NCBI RefSeq assembly: GCF_014646115.1
Contig: NZ_BMMV01000012.1
Location: 62,001-126,000, forward strand
Direction of reading: 5' to 3'
Source: Streptomyces camponoticapitis
GTDB lineage: Bacteria; Actinomycetota; Actinomycetes; Streptomycetales; Streptomycetaceae
Length of the DNA: 64,000 nucleotides
The notes beneath the pieces are model-generated. The model made no database searches, was not told the DNA's origin, and worked only from the letters and a program-made list of their open reading frames with translations. Of the stretch, positions 32,096 through 39,161 are shown piece after piece (position 1 is the first letter of the stretch; the number at the start of each line of letters is the position of its first letter). Position numbers and translations under genes: made by a program.

Positions 32096-34417
32096 GTGAC
32101 AGACAAGTCCGCAGCCGCGGCAGCACTCGCCACCGTGTACGGGTATCCCCGCCAGGGCGCGCACCGCGAACTGAAGAAGGCCATCGAGGGCTACTGGCGG
32201 GGCGCCGTCGGCGCCGACACCCTGCGCGACACAGCGGCCGGGCTGCGCCGCGCCAACTGGGAGCAGCTCACCGCCGACGGTGTCGACGAGGTCCCCACCG
32301 GCGACTTCTCGTACTACGACCATGTACTGGACACCAGCGTGATGGTCGGCGCGGTCCCCGAGCGGCACCGCGCGGCGGTCGACGCCGACGCGCTGGACGG
32401 GTACTTCGCCATGGCGCGGGGCACGCAGGACGTGGCGCCGCTGGAGATGACCAAGTGGTTCGACACGAACTACCACTATCTCGTCCCCGAACTCGGCCCC
32501 GCCACCGTCTTCTCCGCCGACTCCACCAAGCAGGTCGCCGAGCTCACCGAAGCCCTCGCGCTCGGCCTCACCGCCCGGCCCGTACTCCTCGGCCCCGTCA
32601 CCTACCTCCTGCTGGCCAAGCCCGCCCCCGGAGCGCCCGACGGCTTCGAGCCCCTGACGCTGCTCGACCGGCTCCTTCCCGTGTACGCGGAGGTCCTGGC
32701 CGACCTGCGCGCGGCCGGCGCCGGCTGGGCGCAGCTGGACGAGCCCGCGCTCGTCGAGGACCGCACCCCGGCCGAACTGGCCGCCGCCGCCCGCGCCTAC
32801 CACGACCTGGGCGGGCTGACCGACCGGCCGAAGCTGCTCGTCGCCTCTTACTTCGACCGGCTCGGCGAGGCCCTGCCGGTCCTCGCCAAGTCACCCGTCG
32901 AAGGGCTCGCGCTGGACTTCACCGGTCCGGCCGCCGCCAACCTCGAAAGCCTCGCGTCCGCCGGCGGACTGCCCGGCAAGCGGCTGGTCGCGGGAGTGGT
33001 CGACGGACGCAACATCTGGATCAACGACCTGGAGAAGTCCCTCGCCACGCTCGGCACGCTCCTCGGCCTCGCCGGCCGTGTCGACGTCGCCCCGTCCTGC
33101 TCCCTGCTGCACGTCCCGCTCGACGCGACCGCCGAGCACGACATCGACCCGGAGATCGCCCCCTGGCTCGCGTTCGCCCGCCAGAAGAGCACGGAGGTGG
33201 CGACCCTGGCCCGTGCCCTGGCCGAGGGCACCGGCGCGATCACCGCCGAACTCGCCGTCAACCGCGCCGCTCTCGCCTCCCGCGCGGGCTCGGCGCTCAC
33301 CCGCGACCCGGCCGTGCGTGCCCGCGCCGCGGCCGTCACCGGTGCGGACGCCCGCCGTTCGCAGCCGTACGAGGTGCGGACCGCCGCCCAGCGGGCGCAC
33401 CTGGGTCTGCCGCCGCTGCCGACGACCACCATCGGCTCGTTCCCGCAGACCGCCGATCTGCGCACGGCGCGGGCCGACCTGCGCGCCGGGCGGATCGACA
33501 CCGCCGTGTACGAGGAGCGGATCAGGGAAGAGATCCGCGACGTGCTCGCCTTCCAGGAGAAGGCGGGGCTCGACGTCCTGGTGCACGGCGAGCCCGAACG
33601 CAACGACATGGTGCAGTACTTCGCCGAGCAGCTGACCGGTTACGTCGCCACGCGGCAGGGCTGGGTGCAGTCGTACGGCACCCGTTACGTGCGCCCGCCG
33701 GTCCTCGCCGGTGACATCTCGCGGCCCGAGCCGATGACGGTGCGCTGGACGTCGTACGCGCAGTCGCTCACCGCCCGCCCCGTGAAGGGGATGCTCACCG
33801 GGCCCGTCACCATGCTCGCCTGGTCCTTCGTGCGGGACGACCAGCCGCTCGGCGACACCGCGCGGCAGGTGGCCCTCGCGCTGCGCGACGAGGTCGACGA
33901 CCTTGAGGCGGCGGGCACTTCGGTGATCCAGGTCGACGAACCGGCGCTGCGCGAGACGCTGCCGCTGCGTGACGACGACCGGGCCGCGTATCTGGCGTGG
34001 GCGACCGAATCGTTCCGCCTCGCCACCGGCGGCGTACGCCCGGACACCCAGATCCATACCCATATGTGCTACGCGGAGTTCGGCGACATCGTCCGGGCCA
34101 TCGACGACCTCGACGCCGACGTCATCAGCCTGGAGGCGGCCCGCTCCCATATGCGGGTGGCCGGCGAACTCGCCGCCGAGGGCTACCCCCGTGAGGCGGG
34201 ACCCGGCGTGTACGACATCCACTCGCCTCGCGTCCCGAGCACGGCCGAGGCAACGGTGCTGCTCCGCAAGGGACTTGAGGCGATCCCGGCCGAACGGCTC
34301 TGGGTGAACCCCGACTGCGGTCTCAAGACGCGCGGCTGGCCGGAGGTCCGTACGTCGCTGGAGAACCTGGTCGCGGCGGCCCGCGAGATCCGGGCGGGTC
34401 TGCCGACGGCGGACTGA
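32096..34417 (+). CDS. metE: 5-methyltetrahydropteroyltriglutamate-homocysteine methyltransferase, cobalamin-independent
   Basis: MetE makes methionine from homocysteine without B12. The 773-residue protein has the two MetE halves. The C-terminal catalytic barrel carries the zinc ligands: His and Cys in TQIHTHMCYAEFGD (about 653-660), a Glu near 680 and Cys741 in NPDCGLKTRGW. Segment TTTIGSFPQT opens the catalytic half. Length and domain order are normal. The GTG at 32096 has AAGGAG 6 bases upstream and gives the Streptomyces-like start VTDKSAAAAALATVYG. It is controlled by the cobalamin riboswitch just upstream, so the organism should also carry metH and B12 synthesis genes elsewhere. A long hairpin follows the stop codon. 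Confidence 0.98.
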   Translation: MTDKSAAAAALATVYGYPRQGAHRELKKAIEGYWRGAVGADTLRDTAAGLRRANWEQLTADGVDEVPTGDFSYYDHVLDTSVMVGAVPERHRAAVDADALDGYFAMARGTQDVAPLEMTKWFDTNYHYLVPELGPATVFSADSTKQVAELTEALALGLTARPVLLGPVTYLLLAKPAPGAPDGFEPLTLLDRLLPVYAEVLADLRAAGAGWAQLDEPALVEDRTPAELAAAARAYHDLGGLTDRPKLLVASYFDRLGEALPVLAKSPVEGLALDFTGPAAANLESLASAGGLPGKRLVAGVVDGRNIWINDLEKSLATLGTLLGLAGRVDVAPSCSLLHVPLDATAEHDIDPEIAPWLAFARQKSTEVATLARALAEGTGAITAELAVNRAALASRAGSALTRDPAVRARAAAVTGADARRSQPYEVRTAAQRAHLGLPPLPTTTIGSFPQTADLRTARADLRAGRIDTAVYEERIREEIRDVLAFQEKAGLDVLVHGEPERNDMVQYFAEQLTGYVATRQGWVQSYGTRYVRPPVLAGDISRPEPMTVRWTSYAQSLTARPVKGMLTGPVTMLAWSFVRDDQPLGDTARQVALALRDEVDDLEAAGTSVIQVDEPALRETLPLRDDDRAAYLAWATESFRLATGGVRPDTQIHTHMCYAEFGDIVRAIDDLDADVISLEAARSHMRVAGELAAEGYPREAGPGVYDIHSPRVPSTAEATVLLRKGLEAIPAERLWVNPDCGLKTRGWPEVRTSLENLVAAAREIRAGLPTAD

Positions 34418-34427
34418 TCCACGGCGC

Positions 34428-34469
34428 GGTGGGTGCGGCCCGGGGCGTACGTCCCGGGCCACACCCACC
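34428..34469. terminator. Hairpin between metE and the GNAT gene
   Basis: Arms GGTGGGTG-GGCCCGGG and CCCGGGCC-CACCCACC, one single-base mismatch pair, 8-base loop. It lies between two convergent genes and is followed by a direct copy of CACACCCACCGG. Confidence 0.78.
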
Positions 34470-34485
34470 GGCCCACACCCACCGG

Positions 34486-35127
34486 TCAGAGCCCGAAGAG
34501 TGCCAACGTAGGCTCCAGGCCGTGCAGTTCGACCGGGACGGTACGGTGCGCCTCCCACCCCGCTCGGTCCAGGCGCAGTCGCCGGAAGGTGCGCGCCTCG
34601 CCCCGTACAGACAGCACTTCCAGCCCGTCCGGGTGGTAACCGAGCTTCTCCGAGACCCGCAGCGAGCGCGCGTTGTCGGTCATCGCGGCCGATGTCACGT
34701 ACCGCGCGCCGAGCCCCTCGAACGCCAGGTGCAGCACGGCCGCCCGCATCTCGGTGCCGATGCCGCGCCCCTGGTACGTCTGCCCCAGCCACGAGCCGGT
34801 GACCGCCTCGCGGGTCACCGCGAAGTCGTTCGCGCCCACGTCCTGGCGGCCGACCACCTCACCCTCGCTGCGGACGGCCAGGCTCAGCGTCCAGGCCCCA
34901 GGGGTCCAGGCCGCCACGGTGCCGAGCAGATGCTGGAAGGTCGACCGGCCGCGTTCCCCCGGGGTCCCGTCCGTCCACGGCACGGAGAAGGGCATCTCGT
35001 CCTCGTCGTGCACTCCGGCGGCGGCGACGGCCGCCAGGTCGGACAGCGTGTCCAGATCCGGGAGCCGGAGTTCGAGGCGGGGCGTGGTGATCCGCAGGCC
35101 GTACAGGGGCCAGACATGAGGTTCCAT
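34486..35127 (-). CDS. GNAT family N-acetyltransferase (RimJ/RimL-like)
   Basis: A 213-residue acetyl-CoA-dependent N-acetyltransferase of the RimJ/RimL branch. The acetyl-CoA loop is seen as WLGQTYQGRGIGTEMRAAVL (Q-G-R-G-I-G), with the preceding GVHDEDEMPF and following SAAMTDNARSLRVSEKLGYH blocks characteristic of the family. The N-terminal W-P-L-Y-G-L-R-I-T-T-P-R-L-E-L-R start is also typical. The ATG at 35127 is chosen because conservation begins there; a ribosome binding site is weak. Substrate could be a protein N-terminus or a small amine such as an antibiotic and cannot be told from sequence. It converges on metE and lies about 100 bases downstream of the FtsX-type permease. Confidence 0.92.
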   Translation of the reverse strand: MEPHVWPLYGLRITTPRLELRLPDLDTLSDLAAVAAAGVHDEDEMPFSVPWTDGTPGERGRSTFQHLLGTVAAWTPGAWTLSLAVRSEGEVVGRQDVGANDFAVTREAVTGSWLGQTYQGRGIGTEMRAAVLHLAFEGLGARYVTSAAMTDNARSLRVSEKLGYHPDGLEVLSVRGEARTFRRLRLDRAGWEAHRTVPVELHGLEPTLALFGL

Positions 35128-35229
35128 AACGGGAGCCTGCCGAACCCGCCACCGGCGCGTCGACCGAATTACCCGCCGGATCACCCGCCGTGGTGATCCG
35201 GCCGACGTCCCTCCCGCCCGGCCCGCCCC

Positions 35230-37668
35230 TTACTCCGTACGCAGCCCCTCCGGCCGCATCATCCGCCACAGCGGTGGCAGGCTCGCCAGCGTCACCAGCA
35301 GGATCACCGACGCGCCGACCACCGCGTACGGGACGAAGACCCACCAGTCGTCGATCGATCTCCCGATGATGCCCAGCATGAAGTCGCCGAGGACGAGCCC
35401 GCCGGCGATCGCGAGGCCCGTGCCCAGCACCACCGGCACAGCCGTCTGCCAGAGCACCGACCACGCCAGCGTCGCGCGCCGGGTACCGAAGGCGACCAGG
35501 ACGGACAGCAGCTTTCTCCGCTCGCGCAGTTGCTCGATCTGCGAGACGAGCATGCTCGCGGCGATCAGCATCATCGTGAGGGTGCCGCCCACCTGGAGGC
35601 CGCTCTGCACGCTCCCGTACTGCTTGTCCCGTTCAAGGTTCTTGAGCGCGCGGACCCGCAGCGTGGGGTCGATGTCCGCCGCCGTTCCGCGTACGTACTC
35701 GGCCGCGTCCGGCACCTTCCCGTCGACCTTGATGGAAGCCGTAGCCGTGGCCCCGGGAAGTCCGCGCGGGCCGAGAGCGCCCGGCGTGACGAGGATGCCG
35801 TCGTGCACGTCGCCCATCGGATCGGGGAAGGCGGTCACCGTCCGGGCCGACCTGGGGAGCGTCCACAGCACGGGCTTGCCCTTGCCCTCCCCGTAGTCCC
35901 CGGTCAGGTCGATCTCCTTGCCGGGCACGGCGGCCTCGTCCGTACGGGCGTTCTGCTCCGCCACCCCGGCCACGCCGACCTCCTTGGCCGCCCTGGAGTC
36001 GAGGTGCGCCACGAACGCGTCCCCGTCCCGGCAGGAGGGCAGCTCGGCGATGTCCTTCAGCGTCGCGCAGGATCCCACCGTGAGGCTCGTGGTCGGCTGC
36101 CAGCCCTGCTCGGTGGGGGCGCCGGTGGCGACCACATAGGTCTCGACCGTGCCGATGACGTCGGAGACCCCCTCGGTGTCGCGGAAGTCCTGGATCATCC
36201 GCTCCGCGAGAGCGGAGTCGCCGTACTCGCCGGAGACATAGAAGTCCGCCCGGTCCGTGTCCTGTCCCGTGAGCTGGAGGAAGTCCTTCTGCATGGCGCC
36301 GAACATCATCTGCAGGGCGATGGCGCCCGCCACCGCGACGGTGATGCCACTCACCGCCCGCGCCGCCGTACCGCTGCTCAGCTGAAGCCTTCGGGTGGCC
36401 AGTTGCCAGGGCACCGGTCCGCCGCGCAGCCGCGAGACGACCGCTTCGACGAGCCAGGGCAGCAGCCCGGCGAGTCCGATCAGTACGCACGCGGCGCCGA
36501 CGGCGATGGGAAACGGCCCGACCGATGTCGTCGCCTCGTCGACGCGACCGGTCGTCGCCAGGATGGCGATGCCGATGACGGGAAGCAGCAGCCGCCACCA
36601 GAGCCTGCGGCGGCGCAGACCCGTGTCGCGTACGACGCCGAGCGGTTCGATGGCCACCGAACTCAGCGCGGCCTGGGTGACCAGGACCGCGGCGAGGGGT
36701 ACCGCGAGCACGACGAGCAGGGCCAGCCGGGGCTCCGGGACCACGTCGGAGGGGAAGGCGCTGAACCCCCAGAGCCTTACATGACCCGCCACCTGACGGC
36801 AGATCAGGAAGATCGCGGCACCGACGGCCAGCCCGGCCACCGTCCCGAACAGGGCCTCCCCCGCCGCGATCCGCCGTACCGTCCTGGCGTCGGCGCCCAC
36901 CAGCCGCAGCGCCGCCAGCCTGCGGTCCCTGCGCTCGCCGCCGAAGCGGACGGCGGTGGCGATGAAGATGCCCACCGGCACCAGCAGCACGACGCACATC
37001 AGGATGACCAGCACCACGAGCAGCGGATTGAACGGTGTGGCGGACGCCTTGTGGCCGTAGCCGGACGACCGGATACCGGCGGCGTCGACGCTCAGCGTCG
37101 AACTGCCCGCGTAATAGCGCAGATCGCCGGGGTCGACGAGACCCGGGTCCCCGATCGTGCCGACGATCCGGTCGTCCAGGCGCTGCGCCAGCAGCGTGCC
37201 TTCGGACGACGCGAGCAGATCGCGCAGCGCGGGTGAGACGACCATCTCGCCGGGGCCCGGGATCTTCGCGACACCCGGCGGCGGCGGCGCGTCGGCGCCC
37301 TCCGGGCGGAGCAGCCGGCCGCTCACCGGGTCGCCGCGGTATTCGGTGCCCGCGTCGGCCCAGACGAAGGTGTCGGTGCCGCCCCCGCCGACGGCCTGCG
37401 AGGCGGCGGACGGGATGTCCAGCGCCTGGCTCCTGGCCTCACGGGCGTCGAGGATCCGCGGTACGGCGGCGGCGGCGAAGAGCAGCGCGACGCCGAGGCC
37501 GACGCCGAGCGCGGTCAGCGCCGTACGGGTCCACCCCTCGCGCCCGCCGGAGACGGCGAAGCGCGTGCCGAGGGCGAGGTCCCGCGCCCAGGCGCGGATA
37601 CCGGTGGGAGCGGTGGCGGTCGCCGGGCGCGGGGGGAGCGGGGGCGCCTTCCGGTCGAGGAGCGTCAT
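35230..37668 (-). CDS. FtsX-like ABC transporter permease (MacB/LolC type)
   Basis: An 812-residue permease with two FtsX/MacB-like halves. The first half has a membrane span at about 50-70, a periplasm-facing domain (75-210) and three spans between about 215 and 340. The second half begins near 420, has a large extracellular domain (about 470-690) and three spans near 700-800. The QLRERRKLLSVLVAFGTRR segment after the last FtsX core helix is a typical coupling region. Such transporters act as mechanotransmitters for export of peptides or antibiotics, or for signalling, rather than classical pores. Its ATG overlaps the ATPase stop by ATGA, so the pair form one complex, under the linked PadR regulator. 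Confidence 0.93.
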   Translation of the reverse strand: MTLLDRKAPPLPPRPATATAPTGIRAWARDLALGTRFAVSGGREGWTRTALTALGVGLGVALLFAAAAVPRILDAREARSQALDIPSAASQAVGGGGTDTFVWADAGTEYRGDPVSGRLLRPEGADAPPPPGVAKIPGPGEMVVSPALRDLLASSEGTLLAQRLDDRIVGTIGDPGLVDPGDLRYYAGSSTLSVDAAGIRSSGYGHKASATPFNPLLVVLVILMCVVLLVPVGIFIATAVRFGGERRDRRLAALRLVGADARTVRRIAAGEALFGTVAGLAVGAAIFLICRQVAGHVRLWGFSAFPSDVVPEPRLALLVVLAVPLAAVLVTQAALSSVAIEPLGVVRDTGLRRRRLWWRLLLPVIGIAILATTGRVDEATTSVGPFPIAVGAACVLIGLAGLLPWLVEAVVSRLRGGPVPWQLATRRLQLSSGTAARAVSGITVAVAGAIALQMMFGAMQKDFLQLTGQDTDRADFYVSGEYGDSALAERMIQDFRDTEGVSDVIGTVETYVVATGAPTEQGWQPTTSLTVGSCATLKDIAELPSCRDGDAFVAHLDSRAAKEVGVAGVAEQNARTDEAAVPGKEIDLTGDYGEGKGKPVLWTLPRSARTVTAFPDPMGDVHDGILVTPGALGPRGLPGATATASIKVDGKVPDAAEYVRGTAADIDPTLRVRALKNLERDKQYGSVQSGLQVGGTLTMMLIAASMLVSQIEQLRERRKLLSVLVAFGTRRATLAWSVLWQTAVPVVLGTGLAIAGGLVLGDFMLGIIGRSIDDWWVFVPYAVVGASVILLVTLASLPPLWRMMRPEGLRTE

Positions 37669-38459
37669 GCCGCGTGCCCCACGCCGCCGCTTCGACCGCC
37701 TGGGCCACCGGGACCGGCGCCCCCGACGTAGGCGTCCATGTCGCGCGTGCGCCCGTCCCGTACGACGACCTCCCGGTCCGAGTACGCGGCGACCCGCACC
37801 TCGTGCGTCACCAGGACGACGGCCGTGCCCGCCGATCGCGCCGCGTCGGTCAGCAGCTCCATCACACGCTCACCGTTGAGCGAGTCGAGCGCGCCCGTCG
37901 GCTCGTCCGCGAAGAGCAGACGCGGTGAGGTGACGAGCGAGCGGGCGACGGCTATGCGCTGCCCCTGACCGCCGGAGACCTCACCGGGGCGCTGGGCGCG
38001 TACGTCGGTGACCTCCAGCCGCTCCATCCACTCCAGCGCGATCCGCTCGGCCTCCTTGCGGCGGGTGCCGCTCAGGCGCAGCGGCAGCGCCACGTTCTCC
38101 AGGCAGGTCAGCTCCGGCACGAGCTGGCCGAACTGGAAGACGAAGCCGAAGTCCGTGCGGCGTAGCGCGCTGCGTGCCCTGTCGGACAGTTCGGTGAGGT
38201 CGCGGCCCTGGTAGCTGATGGTCCCGGAGTCGGCGGGCACGATGCCGGCGAGACAGTGCAGCAGCGTCGACTTGCCGGATCCGGACGGGCCCATGACGGC
38301 GACGATCTCGCCGGCGTGGATCGAGAACGAGGCGCCGTCGAGAGCGGGGGTGGCGCCGTACGACTTACGCAGGTCGTACGCGGCGAGCAGCGAGCCCGCG
38401 GGGGCCGCGGGAGTGGTGGAGGACGCCGCGGGGGTGGAGGTGGGGGGCGTGGCGCTCAT
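37665..38459 (-). CDS. ABC transporter ATP-binding protein (MacB/LolD type)
   Basis: A 264-residue ATPase: Walker A GPSGSGKST (about 57-65), Q-loop FQFGQLVPELT, signature VSGGQGQRIAVARSL, Walker B LLFADEPTGALDS and the H-loop VTHEVRV. The ADEPTGALD box is characteristic of MacB/LolD ATPases that pair with FtsX-like permeases. The N-terminal 22 residues are Thr/Ala/Pro-rich and the last 20 Gly-rich, both likely disordered. It is translationally coupled on both sides: its start overlaps the padR stop and its stop overlaps the permease start, each by four bases. The three genes therefore form one operon. Confidence 0.95.
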   Translation of the reverse strand: MSATPPTSTPAASSTTPAAPAGSLLAAYDLRKSYGATPALDGASFSIHAGEIVAVMGPSGSGKSTLLHCLAGIVPADSGTISYQGRDLTELSDRARSALRRTDFGFVFQFGQLVPELTCLENVALPLRLSGTRRKEAERIALEWMERLEVTDVRAQRPGEVSGGQGQRIAVARSLVTSPRLLFADEPTGALDSLNGERVMELLTDAARSAGTAVVLVTHEVRVAAYSDREVVVRDGRTRDMDAYVGGAGPGGPGGRSGGVGHAA

Positions 38460-38980
38460 CGGCGTACTTCCTCGGCGAGCTTGTCCAGGCGGGCGGCGGT
38501 CAGTTCCAGCCAGCGCAGGTCGGCCTCGAGGTGGAACAGCGCGTGGTCGCAGATCAGCTGATCGGAGAGATCGCCGTGCCGCTTGCGCTCGGTCAGGACG
38601 CGCATCAGCCGCAGATGCTCGGCGCGCTGCGTGTCGAGCAGATCGGCGGCGCTGCGCCCGGTGAGCAGCGAGATGACGACCTTCGTGTAGAGGGTCGACT
38701 GGAGATACGGCTCCGGCTTCTCCGGCTGCGCGAGCCAGCGCTCGACATCGGTGATGCCGGCTTCGGTGATCGCGTACCGCTTGCGCTCGGGTCCCCCGCC
38801 GGCCTCTATGCCGTCGACCTCGACGAGCCCGTTCTTCAGCAGCCGGGACATGGTCGAGTAGACCTGCCCGTAGTGCAGGGGGCGGTCGTGGCCGAAGGAG
38901 TCGTCGAAGGCGCGCTTGAGGTTGTAGCCGTGCTGAGGGCCGGATTCGAGGAGCCCGAGGAGGGTGTGACCGATTGACAT
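38456..38980 (-). CDS. PadR family transcriptional regulator of the FtsX-type ABC operon
   Basis: A 174-residue PadR protein: winged helix at the N-terminus (MSIGHTLLGLLESGPQHGYN, then VYSTMSRLLKNGLVEV and the wing ERKRYAITEAG) and a C-terminal Vir-type helical dimerisation region with leucine-rich helices. The ATG at 38980 is used; no Shine-Dalgarno is visible, and a TAGAGT -10-like hexamer 7-12 bases upstream suggests a leaderless transcript. It is the first gene of the padR-ATPase-permease operon, with four-base overlaps. A perfect TATACA-N5-TGTATA palindrome lies 23-39 bases upstream, consistent with autorepression of the operon. Divergent is the polysaccharide lyase gene, about 180 bases away. 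Confidence 0.93.
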   Translation of the reverse strand: MSIGHTLLGLLESGPQHGYNLKRAFDDSFGHDRPLHYGQVYSTMSRLLKNGLVEVDGIEAGGGPERKRYAITEAGITDVERWLAQPEKPEPYLQSTLYTKVVISLLTGRSAADLLDTQRAEHLRLMRVLTERKRHGDLSDQLICDHALFHLEADLRWLELTAARLDKLAEEVRR

Positions 38981-39002
38981 GGCGAACACTCTACACACGA
39001 CG

Positions 39003-39019
39003 TATACATGGTGTGTATA
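39003..39019. promoter_or_regulatory. PadR-type operator before the FtsX-type ABC operon
   Basis: TATACA-TGGTG-TGTATA, perfect 6-bp arms, 22 bases before the padR ATG. A CACAC/GTGTG pair is nested around it. The A/T-rich palindrome resembles known PadR/VanR sites and differs from the TAGTCAA-type site of the other PadR in this window. Confidence 0.65.
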
Positions 39020-39086
39020 GCGGTGTCATAACGAACGCCCGCCCCACCGGCCACACGGGACCACCCCTGCCACGGCCACCGATTCA

Positions 39087-39115
39087 TTGACAGGCACAAC
39101 CCCGGTTGTTTGGAT
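39087..39115 (+). promoter_or_regulatory. Sigma-70-like promoter of the polysaccharide lyase gene
   Basis: TTGACA (39087-39092), 17 bases, then TTGGAT (39110-39115). The -35 is perfect and the -10 fair. The TTG start codon lies about 45 bases downstream. Confidence 0.5.
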
Positions 39116-39161
39116 GCGGCAAGCGCTTTCTGGCCACGTTTGCCGAGTTTGGAGCACTGCC

